In this document: piece after piece, positions 51,281 to 63,202 of the stretch
How positions within the stretch are numbered: the stretch's first letter is position 1
How the letters are laid out: each line of letters begins with the position of its first letter
DNA from: Eutreptiella sp. 'Long Island Sound 2002'
Taxonomy: Eukaryota > Euglenozoa > Euglenophyceae > Eutreptiales > Eutreptiaceae
NCBI GenBank assembly: GCA_964036045.1
Contig: CAXIWF010000056.1
Span: 24,124-88,123, forward strand
Direction: 5' to 3'
DNA: 64,000 bases
Program-made: the position numbers and the translations under genes
Notes under the pieces: model-generated
What the model saw: only the letters and a program-made list of their open reading frames with translations
Databases searched by the model: none
Told to the model about the DNA's origin: nothing

Positions 51281-54200
51281 GAGAATTTTCTGAGAATTTT
51301 CCGAGAATTTTCCGAGAATTTTCCGTCAATTTTCCGAGAATTTTCCGAGAATTTTCCGAGAATTTTCCGAGAATTTTCCGAGAATTTTCCGAGAATTTTC
51401 CGAGAATTTTCCGAGAATTTTCCGAGAATTTTCCGAGAATTTTCCGAGAATTTTCCGAGAATTTTCCGAGAATTTCCGGAGAATTTTCCGAGAATTTTCC
51501 GAGAATTTTCCGAGAATTTTCCGAGAATTTTCCGAGAATTTTCCGAGAATTTTCCGAGAATTTTCCGAGAATTTTCCGAGAATTTTCCGAGAATTTTCCG
51601 AGAATTTTCCGAGAATTTTCTGAGAATTTTCCGAGAATTTTCCGAGAATTTTCCGAGAATTTTCCGAGAATTTTCCGAGAATTTTCCGAGAATTTTCCGA
51701 GAATTTTCAGCGAATTTTCCGAAAATTTTCCGAGAATTTTCCGAAAATTTTCCGAGAATTTTCCGAGAATTTTCCGAGAATTTTCCGAGAATTTTCCGAG
51801 AATTTTCTGATACTTTCTGAGAATTTTCCGAGAATTTTCCGTCAATTTTCCGAGAATTTTCCGAGAATTTTCCGAGAATTTTCCGAGAATTTTCCGAGAA
51901 TTTTCCGAGAATTTTCCGAGAATTTTCCGAGAATTTTCCGAGAATTTTCCGAGAATTTTCCGAGAATTTTCCGAGAATTTTCCGAGAATTTTCCGAGAAT
52001 TTTCCGAGAATTTTCCGAGAATTTTCCGAGAATTTTCCGAGAATTCTCCGAGAATTTTCGAGAATTTTCCGAGAATTTTCCGAGAATTTTCCGAGAATTT
52101 TCCGAGAATTTTCCGAGAATTTTCCGAGAATTTTCCGAGAATTTTCCGAGAATTTTCCGAGAATTTTCTGAGAATTTTCCGAGAATTTTCCGAGAATTTT
52201 CCGAGAATTTCCGGAGAATTTTCCGAGAATTTTCCGTGAATTTTCCGAGAATTTTCCGAGAATTTTCCGAGAATTTTCCGAGAATTTTCCGAGAATTTTC
52301 CGAGAATTTTCCGAGAATTTTCCGAGAATTTTCCGAGAATTTTCCGAGAATTTTCCGTCAATTTTCCGAGAATTTTCCGAGAATTTTCCGAGAATTTTCG
52401 GAGAATTTTCTGAGAATTTTCTGAGAATTTTCCGAGAATTTTCCGAGAATTTTCCGAGAATTTTCCGAGAATTTTCCGAGAATTTTCCGAGAATTTTCCG
52501 AGAATTTTCCGACAATTTTCCGAGAATTTTCCGAAAATTTTCCGAGAATTTTCCGAGAATTTTCCGAGAATTTTCCGAGAATTTTCTGAGAATTTTCCGA
52601 GAATTTTCCGAGAATTTTCTGAGAATTTTCCGAGAATTTTCCGAGAATTTTCCGTGAATTTTCCGAGAATTTTCCGAGAATTTTCCGAGAATTTTCCGAG
52701 AATTTTCCGAGAATTTTCCGAGAATTTTCCGAGAATGTTCCGAGAATTTTCCGAGAATTTTCCGAGAATTTTCCGAGAATTTTCCGAGAATTTTCCGAGA
52801 ATTTTCTGAGAATTTTCCGAGAATTTTCCGAGAATTTTCAGAGAATTTTCCGAGAATTTTCCGAGAATTTTCCGAGAATTTTCCGAGAATTTTCCGAGAA
52901 TTTTCCGAGAATTTTCCGAGAATTTTCCGAGAATTTTCTGAGAATTTTCCGAGAATTTTCCGAGAATTTTCCGTCAATTTTCCGAGAATTTTCCGAGAAT
53001 TTTCCGAGAATTTTCCGAGAATTTTCCGAGAATTTTCCGAGAATTTTCCGAGAATTTTCGGAGAATTTTCCGAGAATTTTCCGAGAATTTTCCGAGAATT
53101 TTCCGAGAATTTCCGGAGAATTTTCCGAGAATTTTCCGAGAATTTTCCGAGAATTTTCCGAGAATTTTCCGAGAATTTTCCGAGAATTTTCCGAGAGTTT
53201 TCCGAGAATTTTCCGAGAATTTTCCGAGAATTTTCCGAGAATTTTCCGTCAATTTTCTGAGAATTTTCCGAGAATTTTCCGAGAATTTTCGGAGAATTTT
53301 CTGAGAATTTTCTGAGAATTTTCCGAGAATTTTCCGAGAATTTTCCGAGAATTTTCCGAGAATTTTCCGAGAATTTTCCGAGAATTTTCCGAGAATTTTC
53401 CGAGAATTTTCCGAGAATTTTCCGAAAATTTTCCGAGAATATTCCGAGAATTTTCCTAGAATTTTCCGAGAATTTTCTGATAATTTTCCGAGAATTTTCC
53501 GAGAATTTTCCGAGAATTTTCCGAGAATTTTCCGAGAATTTTCCGTCAATTTTCCGAGAATTTTCCGAGAATTTTCCAAGAATTTTCCGAGAATTTTCCG
53601 AGAATTTTCCGAGAATTTTCCGAGAATTTTCCGAGAATTTTCCGAGAATTTTCCGAGAATTTTCCGAGAATTTTCCGAGAATTTTCCGAGAATTTTCCGA
53701 GAATTTTCCGAGAATTTTCCGAGAATTTTCCGAGAATTTTCCGAGAATTTTCCGAGAATTTTCCGAGAATTTTCCGAGAATTTTCCGAGAATTTTCCGAA
53801 AATTTTCTGAGAATTTTCCGAAAGTTTTCCGAGAATTTTCCGAGAATTTTCCGAGAATTTTCCGAGAATTTTCCGGGAATATTCCGAGAATTTTCTGAGA
53901 ATTTTCCGAGAATTTTCCGAGAATTTTCTGAGAATTTTCCGAGAATTTTCCGAGAATTTTCCGTCAATTTTCCGAGAATTTTCCGAGAATTTTCCGAGAA
54001 TTTTCCGAGAATTTTCCGAGAATTTTCCGAGAATTTTCCGAGAATTTTCCGAGAATTTTCCGAGAATTTTCCGAGAATTTTCCGAGAATTTTCCGAGAAT
54101 TTTCCGAGAATTTCCGGAGAATTTTCCGAGAATTTTCCGAGAATTTTCCGAGAATTTTCCGAGAATTTTCGGAGAATTTTCCGAGAATTTTCCGAGAATT

Positions 54201-56909
54201 TTCCGAGAATTTTCCGAGAATTTTCCGAGAATTTTCCGAGAATTTTCCGAGAATTTTCCGAGAATTTTCCGAGAATTTTCCGAGAATTTTCCGCGAATTT
54301 TCCGAGAATTTTCCGAGAATTTTCCGAGAATATTCCGAGAATTTTCCGAGAATTTTCCGAGAATTTTCCAAAAATTTTCCGAGAATTTTCGGAAAATTTT
54401 CCGAGAATTTTCCGAGAATTTTCCGAGAATTTTCCGAGAATTTTCCGAGAATTTTCCGAGAATTTCCGGAGAATTTTCCGAGAATTTTCCGAGAATTTTC
54501 CGAGAATTTTCCGAGAATTTTCCGAGAATTTTCCGAGAATTTTCCGAGAATTTTCCGAGAATTTTCCGTCAATTTTCCGAGAATTTTCCGAGAATTTTCC
54601 GAGAATTTCCGAGAATTTTCTGAGAATTTTCTGAGAATTTTCCGAGAATTTTCCGAGAATTTTCCGAGAATTTTCCGAGAATTTTCCGAGAATTTTCCGA
54701 GAATTTTCCGAGAATTTTCCGAGAATTTTCCGAGAATTTTCCGAAAATTTTCCGAGAATTTTCCGTCAATTTTCCGAGAATTTTCCGAGAATTTTCCGAG
54801 AATTTTCCGAGAATTTTCCGAGAATTTTCCGAGAATTTTCCGAGAATTTTCCGAGAATTTTCCGAGAATTTTCCGAGAATTTTCCGAGAATTTTCCGAGA
54901 ATTTTCCGAGAATTTCCGGAGAATTTTCCGAGAATTTTCCGAGAATTTTCCGAGAATTTTCCGAGAATTTTCCGAGAATTTTCCGAGAATTTTCCGAGAA
55001 TTTTCCGAGAATTTCCCGAGAATTTACCGAGAATTTTCTGAGAATTTTCCGAGAATTTTCCGAGAATTTTCCGAGAATTTTCCGAGAATTTTCCGAGAAT
55101 TTTCCGAGAATTTCCCGAGAATTTTCCGAGAATTTTCCGAAAATTTTCCGAGAATTTTCCGAAAATTTTCCGAGAATTTTCCGAGAATTTTCCGAGAATT
55201 TTCCGAGAATTTTCCGAGAATTTTCCGAGAATTTTCCGAGAATTTTCCGAGAATTTTCCGAGAATTTCCGGAGAATTTTCCGAGAATTTTCCGAGAATTT
55301 TCCGAGAATTTTCCGAGAATTTTCCGAGAATTTTCCGAGAATTTTCCGAGAATTTTCCGAGAATTTTCCGAGAATTTTCCGAGAATTTTCCGAGAATTTT
55401 CCGAGAATTTTCCGAGAATTTTCCGAGAATTTTCTGAGAATTTTCGAGGAATTTTCCGAGAATTTTCCGAGAATTTTCCGAGAATTTTCCGAGAATTTTC
55501 CGCGAATTTTCCGAGAATTTTCCGAAAATTTTCCGAGAATTTTCCGAAAATTTTCCGAGAATTTTCCGAGAATTTTCCGAGAATTTTCCGAGAATTTTCC
55601 GAGAATTTTCTGAGAATTTTCCGAGAATTTTCCGAGAATTTTCCGTCAATTTTCCGAGAATTTTCCGAGAATTTTCCGAGAATTTTCCGAGAATTTTCCG
55701 AGAATTTTCCGAGAATTTTCCGAGAATTTTCCGAGAATTTTCCGAGAATTTTCCGAGAATTTTCCGAGAATTTCCGGAGAATTTTCCGAGAATTTTCCGA
55801 GAATTTTCCGAGAATTTTCCGAGAATTTTCCGCGAATTTTCCGAGAATTTTCCGAGAATTTTCCGAGAATTTTCCGAGAATTTTCCGAGAATTTTCCGAG
55901 AATTTTCCGAGAATTTTCCGAGAATTTTCCGAGAATTTTCTGAGAATTTTCCGAGAATTTCCGGAGAATTTTCCGAGAATTTTCCGAGAATTTTCCGAGA
56001 ATTTTCCGAGAATTTTCCGAGAATTTTCCGAGAATTTCCGGAGAATTTTCCGAGAATTTTCCGAGAATTTTCCGGGAATTTTCCGAGAATTTTCCGAGAA
56101 TTTTCCGAGAATTTTCCGAGAATTTTCCGAGAATTTTCCGAGAATTTTCCGAGAATTTTCCGAGAATTTTCCGAGAATTTTCCCAGAATTTTCCGTCAAT
56201 TTTCCGAGAATTTTCCGAGTATTTTCTGAGAATTTTCAAAGAATTTTCTGAGAATTTTCTGAGAATTTTCCGAGAATTTTCCGAGAATTTTCCGAGAATT
56301 TTCCGAGAATTTTCCGAGAATTTTCCGAGAATTTTCCGAGAATTTTCCGAGAATTTTCCGAGAATTTTCCGAGAATTTTCCGAGAATTTTCTGAGAATTT
56401 TCCGAGAATTTTCCGAGAATTTTCCGAGAATTTTCCGAGAATTTTCTGTCAATTTTCCGAGAATTTTCCGAGAATTTTCCGAGAATTTTCCGAGATTTTT
56501 CCGAGAATTTTCCGAGAATTTTCCGAGAATTTTCCGAGAATTTTCCGAGAATTTTCCGAGAATTTTCCGAGAATTTTCCGAGAATTTTCCGAGAATTTCC
56601 GGAGAATTTTCCGAGAATTTTCCGAGAATTTTCCGAGAATTTTCCGAGAATTTTCGGAGAATTTTCCGAGAATTTTCCGAGAATTTTCCGAGAATTTTCC
56701 GAGAATTTTCCGAGAATTTTCCGAGAATTTTCAGAGAATTTTCCGAGAATTTTCCGAGAATTTTCTGAGAATTTTCCGAGAATTTTCCGAGAATTTTCCG
56801 AGAATTTCCGGAGAATTTTCCGAGAATTTTCCGAGAATTTTCCGAGAATTTTCCGAGAATTTTCCGAGAATTTTCGGAGAATTTTCCGAGAATTTTCCGA
56901 GAATTTTCC

Positions 56910-57740
56910 GTCAATTTTCCGAGAATTTTCCGAGAATTTTCCGAGAATTTTCGGAGAATTTTCTGAGAATTTTCTGAGAATTTTCCGAGAATTTTCCGAG
57001 AATTTTCCGAGAATTTTCCGAGAATTTTCCGAGAATTTTCCGAGAATTTTCCGAGAATTTTCCGAGAATTTTCCGAGAATTTTCCGAAAATTTTCCGAGA
57101 AATTTCCGAGAATTTTCCGAGAATTTTCCGAGAATTTTCTGAGAATTTTCTGAGAATTTTCCGAGAATTTTCTGAGAATTTTCCGAGAATTTTCGGAGAA
57201 TTTTCCGTCAATTTTCCGACAATTTTCCGAGAATTTTCCGAGAATTTTCCGAGAATTTTCCGAGAATTTTCTGAGAATTTTCCGAGAATTTTCCGAGAAT
57301 TTTCCGAGAATTTCCGGAGAATTTTCCGAGAATTTTCCGAGAATTTTCCGAGAATTTTCCGAGAATTTTCCGAGAATTTTCCGAGAATTTTCCGAGAATT
57401 TTCCGAGAATTTTCAGAGAATTTTCCGAGAATTTTCCGTCAATTTTCCGAGAATTTTCCGAGAATTTTCCGAGAATTTTCGGAGAATTTTCTGAGAATTT
57501 TCTGAGAATTTTCCGAGAATTTTCCGAGAATTTTCCGAGAATTTTCCGAGAATTTTCCGAGAATTTTCCGAGAATTTTCCGAGAATTTTCCGAGAATTTT
57601 CCGAAAATTTTCCGAGAAATTTCCGAGAATTTTCCGAGAATTTTCCGAGAATTTTCTGAGAATTTTCCGAGAATTTTCCGAGAATTTTCTGAGAATTTTC
57701 CGAGAATTTTCGGAGAATTTTCCGTCAATTTTCCGACAAT
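56910..57740 (+). repeat. Duplication 10: tandem pair of short HORs (517-528 bp offset)
   Basis: The copies are about 56910-57217 and 57438-57735. GTCAA at 56910/57438 is 528 bp apart (48 units). After each come a CGGAG unit, double CTGAG, CCGAAAA, and a GAGAAATTTCC joint at about 57100/57617 (517 bp apart, 47 units). Each ends with a TTTTCGG unit, then GTCAA followed directly by a GACAA unit (57207/57724). Confidence 0.85.
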
Positions 57741-59197
57741 TTTCCGAGAATTTTCCGAGAATTTCTCCGAGAATTTTCCGAGAATTTTCCGAGAATTTTC
57801 CGAGAATTTTCCGAGAATTTTCCGAGAATTTTCCGAGAATTTTCCGAGAATTTTCCGAGAATTTTCCGAGAATTTTCCGAGAATTTTCCGAGAATTTTCC
57901 GAAAATTTTCCGAGAATTTTCCGAAAATTTTCCGAGAATTTTCCGAGAATTTTCCGAGAATTTTCCCAGAATTTTCAGAGAATTTACTGAGAATTTTCCG
58001 AGAATTTTCCGAGAATTTTCCGTCAATTTTCCGAGAATTTTCCGAGAATTTTCCGAGAATTTTCCGAGAATTTTCCGAGAATTTTCCGAGAATTTTCCGA
58101 GAATTTTCCGAGAATTTTCCGAGAATTTTCCGAGAATTTTCCGAGAATTTTCCGAAAATTTTCCGAGAATTTTCCGAGAATTTTCCGAGAATTTTCCGAA
58201 AATTTTTTGAGAATTTTCCGAGAATTTTCCGAGAATTTTCTGAGAATTTTCCGAGAATTTTCTGAGAATTTTCCGTCAATTTTCCGAGAATTTTCCGAGA
58301 ATTTTCCGAGAATTTTCCGAGAATTTTCCGAGAATTTTCCGAGAATTTTCCGAGAATTTTCCGAGAATTTTCCGAGAATTTTCCGAGAATTTTCCGAGAA
58401 TTTTCCGAGAATTTTCCGAGAATTTTCCGAGAATTTTCCGAGAATTTCCGGAGAATTTTCCGAGAATTTTCCGAGAATTTTCCGAGAATTTTCCGAGAAT
58501 TTTCCGAGAATTTTCCGAGAATTTTCCGAGAATTTTCCGAGAATTTTCCGAGAATTTTCCGAGAATTTTCCGAGAATTTTCCGAGAATTTTCCGAGAATT
58601 TTCCGAGAATTTTCTGAGAATTTTCCGAGAATTTCCCGAGAATTTTCCGAGAATTTTCCGAGAATTTTCCGAGAATTTTCCGAGAATTTTCCGAGAATTT
58701 TCCGAGAATTTTCCGAAAATTTTCCGAGAATTTTCCGAAAATTTTCCGAGAATTTTCCGAGAATTTTCCGAGAATTTTCCGAGAGTTTTCCGAGAATTTT
58801 CCGAGAATTTCCGGAGAATTTTCCGAGAATTTTCCGAGAATTTCCCGAGAATTTTCCGAAAATTTTCCGAGAATTTTCCGAGAATTTTCCGAGAATTTTC
58901 CGAGAATTTTCCGAGAATTTTCCGAGAATTTTCCGAGAATTTTCCGAGAATTTTCTGAGAATTTTCCGAGAATTTCCGGAGAATTTTCCGAGAATTTTCC
59001 GAGAATTTTCCGAGAATTTTCCGAGAATTTTCCGCGAATTTTCCGAGAATTTCCGGAGAATTTTCCGAGAATTTTCCGAGAATTTTCCGAGAATTTTCCG
59101 AGAATTTTCCGAGAATTTTCCGAGAATTTTCCGAGAATTTTTCGAGAATTTTCCGAGAATTTTCCGAGAATTTTCCGAGAATTTTCCGAGAATTTTC

Positions 59198-59496
59198 CGT
59201 CAATTTTCCGAGAATTTTCCGAGAATTTTCCGAGAATTTTCGGAGAATTTTCTGAGAATTTTCTGAGAATTTTCCGAGAATTTTCCGAGAATTTTCCGAG
59301 AATTTTCGGAGAATTTTCCGACAATTTTCCGAGAATTTTCCGAGAATTTTCCGAGAATTTTCCGAGAATTTTCCGAAAATTTTCCGAGAATTTTCCGAGA
59401 ATTTTCCGAGAATTTTCCGAGAATTTTCTGAGAATTTTCCGAGAATTTTCCGAGAATTTTCTGAGAATTTTCCGAGAATTTTCCGAGAATATTCTG
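59198..59496 (+). repeat. Short HOR block, about 298 bp
   Basis: GTCAA, plain units, CGGAG near 59240, double CTGAG, a TTTTCGG unit followed by GACAA near 59310-59322, CCGAAAA near 59371, a spaced CTGAG pair, then a degenerate terminal marker (CTGTCAA) at 59496. Confidence 0.75.
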
Positions 59497-62400
59497 TCAA
59501 TTTTCCGAGAATATTCCGAGAATTTTCCGAGAATTTTCCGAGAATTTTCCGAGAATTTTCCGAGAATTTTCCGAGAATTTTCCGAGAATTTTCCGAGAAT
59601 TTTCCGAGAATTTTCCGAGAATTTTCCGAGAATTTTCCGAGAATTTTCTGAGAATTTTCCGAGAATTTTCCGAGAATTTTCCGAGAATTTTCCGAGAATT
59701 TTCCGAGAATTTTCCGAGAATTTTCCGAGAATTTTCCGAGAATTTTCCGAGAATTTTCCGAGAATTTTCCGAGAATTTTCTGAGAATTTTCCGAGAATTT
59801 TCCGAGAATTTTCCGAGAATTTTCCGAGAATTTTCCGAGAATTTCCGAGAATTTTCCGAGAATTTTCCGAAAATTTTCCGAGAATTTTCCGAAAATTTTC
59901 CGAGAATTTTCCGAGAATTTTCCGAGAATTTTCCGAGAATTTTCCGAGAATTTTCCGAGAATTTTCCGAGAATTTTCCGAGAATTTCCGGAGAATTTTCC
60001 GAGAATTTTCCGAGAATTTTCCGAGAATTTTCCGAGAATTTTCCGAGAATTTTCCGAGAATTTTCCGAGAATTTTCCGAGAATTTTCCGAGAATTTTCCG
60101 AGAATTTTCCGAGAATTTTCCGAGAATTTTCCGAGAATTTTCCGAGAATTTTCCGAGAATTTTCTGAGAATTTTCCGAGAATTTTCCGAGAATTTTCCGA
60201 GAATTTTCCGAGAATTTTCCGAGAATTTTCCGAGAATTTTCCGAGAATTTTCGGAAAATTTTCCGAGAATTTTCCGAAAATTTTCCGAGAATTTTCCGAG
60301 AATTTTCAGAGAATTTTCCGAGAATTTTCCGAGAATTTTCTGAGAATTTTCCGAGAATTTTCCGAGAATTTTCCGTCAATTTTCCGAGAATTTTCCGAGA
60401 ATTTTCCGAGAATTTTCCGAGAATTTTCCGAGAATTTTCCGAGAATTTTCCGAGAATTTTCCGAGAATTTTCCGAGAATTTTCCGAGAATTTTCCGAGAA
60501 TTTTCCGAGAATTTTCCGAGAATTTCCGGAGAATTTTCCGAGAATTTTCCGAGAATTTTCCGAGAATTTTCCGAGAATTTTCCGAGAATTTTCCGAGAAT
60601 TTTCCGAGAATTTTCCGAGAATTTTCCGAGAATTTTCCGAGAATTTTCCGAGAATTTTCCGAGAATTTTCTGAGAATTTTCCGAGAATTTCCGGAGAATT
60701 TTCCGAGAATTTTCCGAGAATTTCCTGAGAATTTTCCGAGAATTTTCCGAGAATTTTCCGAGAATTTCCGGAGAATTTTCCGAGAATTTTCCGAGAATTT
60801 TCCGAGAAGTTTCCGAGAATTTTCCGAGAATTTTCCGAGAATTTTCCGAGAATTTTCCGAGAATTTTCCGAGAATTTTCCGGGAATTTTCCGAGAATTTT
60901 CCGAGAATTTTCCGTCAATTTTCCGAGAATTTTCCGAGAATTTTCCGAGAATTTTCAAAGAATTTTCTGAGAATTTTCTGAGAATTTTCCGAGAATTTTC
61001 CGAGAATTTTCCGAGAATTTTCCGAGAATTTTCCGAGAATTTTCCGAAAATTTTCCGAGAATTTTCCGAGAATTTTCCGAGAATTTTCCGAGAATTTTCT
61101 GAGAATTTTCCGAGAATTTTCCGAGAATTCTCTGAGAATTTTCCGAGAATTTTCCGAGAATTTTCCGTCAATTGTCCGAGAATTTTCCGAGAATTTTCCG
61201 AGAATTTTCCGAGAATTTTCCGAGAATTTTCCGAGAATTTTCCGAGAATTTTCCGAGAATTTTCCGAGAATTTTCCGAGAATTTTCCGAGAATTTTCCGA
61301 GAATTTCCGGAGAATTTTCCGAGAATTTTCCGAGAATTTTCCGAGAATTTTCCGAGAATTTTCCGAGAATTTTCCGACAATTTTCCGAGAATTTTCCGAG
61401 AATTTTCCGAGAATTTTCCGAGAATTTTCCGAGAATTTTCCGAGAATTTTCCGAGAATTTTCCGAGAATTTTCCGAGAATTTTCCGAGAATTTTCCGAGA
61501 ATTTTCCGAGAATTTCCGGAGAATTTTCCGAGAATTTTCCGAGAATTTTCCGAGAATTTTCCGAGAATTTTCCGAGAATTTTCCGAGAATTTTCCGAGAA
61601 TTTTCCGAGAATTTTCCGAGAATTTTCCGAGAATTTTCCGAGAATTTTCTGAGAATTTTCCGAGAATTTTCCGAGAATTTTCCGAGAATTTTCCGAGAAT
61701 TTTCCGAGAATTTTCCGAGAATTTTCCGAGAATTTTCCGAGAATTTTCCGAGAATTTTCCGAGAATTTTCCGAAAATTTTCCCAGAATTTTCCGAGAATT
61801 TTCCGAGAATTTTCCGAGAATTTTCCGAGAATTTTCCGAGAATTTTCCGAGAATTTTCCGAGAATTTTCCGAGAATTTCCGGAGAATTTTCCGAGAATTT
61901 TCCGAGAATTTTCCGAGAATTTTCCGAGAATTTTCCGAGAATTTTCCGAGAATTTTCCGAGAATTTTCCGAGAATTTTCTGAGAATTTTCCGAGAATTTC
62001 CGGAGAATTTTCCGAGAATTTTCCGAGAATTTTCCGAGAATTTTCCGAGAATTTTACGACAATTTTCCGAGAATTTTCCGAGAATTTTCCGAGAATTTTC
62101 CGAGAATTTTCCGAGAATTTTCCGAGAATTTTCCGAGAATTTTCCGAGAATTTTCCGAGAATTTTCCGAGAATTTTCCGAGAATTTTCCGAGAATTTCCG
62201 GAGAATTTTCCGAGAATTTTCCGAGAATTTTCCGAGAATTTTCCGAGAATTTTCCGAGAATTTTCCGAGAATTTTCCGAGAATTTTCCGAGAATTTTCCG
62301 AGAATTTTCCGAGAATTTTCTGAGAATTTTCCGAGAAATTTCCGAGAATTTTCCGAGAATTTTCCGAGAATTTTCCGAGAATTTTCCGAGAATTTTCCGA

Positions 62401-62902
62401 GAATTTTCCGAGAATTTTCCGAAAATTTTCCGAGAATTTTCCGAAAATCTTCCGAGAATTTTCCGAGAATTATCCGAGAATTTTCCGAGAATTTTCCGAG
62501 AATTTTCCGAGAATTTTCCGAGAATTTTCCGAGAATTTTCCGAGAATTTCCGGAGAATTTTCCGAGAATTTTCCGAGAATTTTCCGAGAATTTTCCGAGA
62601 ATTTTCCGAGAATTTTCCGAGAATTTTCCGAGAATTTTCCGAGAATTTTCTGAGAATTTTCCGAGAATTTCCGGAGAATTTTCCGAGAATTTTCCGAGAA
62701 TTTTCCGAGAATTTTCCGAGAATTTTCCGAGAATTTTCCGAGAATTTCCGGAGAATTTTCCGAGAATTTTCCGAGAATATTCCGAGAATTTTCCGAGAAT
62801 TTTCCGAGAATTTTCCGAGAATTTTCCGAGAATTTTCCGAGAATTTTCCGAGAATTTTCCGAGAATTTTCCGAGAATTTTCTGAGAATTTTCCGAGAATT
62901 TT

Positions 62903-63202
62903 CCTTCAATTTTCCGAGAATTTTCCGAGAATTTTCCGAGAATTTTCAAAGAATTTTCTGAGAATTTTCTGAGAATTTTCCGAGAATTTTCCGAGAATTT
63001 TCCGAGAATTTTCCGAGAATTTTCCGAGAATTTTCCGAGAATTTTCCGAGAATTTTCCGAGAATTTTCCGAGAATTTTCCGAAAATTTTCCGAGAATTTT
63101 CCGAGAATTTTCCGAGAATTTTCCGAGAATTTTCTGAGAATTTTCCGAGAATTTTCCGAGAATTTTCTGAGAATTTTCCGAGAATTTTCCGAGAATTTTC
63201 CG
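62903..63202 (+). repeat. Short HOR block with altered GTCAA (CTTCAA)
   Basis: The opening marker is TTTTCCTTCAA near 62903, a one-base change of the GTCAA variant, followed by CAAAG near 62948, double CTGAG, CCGAAAA near 63082, a spaced CTGAG pair, and a normal GTCAA at 63202. The position and downstream order make it clear that this is the same HOR marker. Confidence 0.75.
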
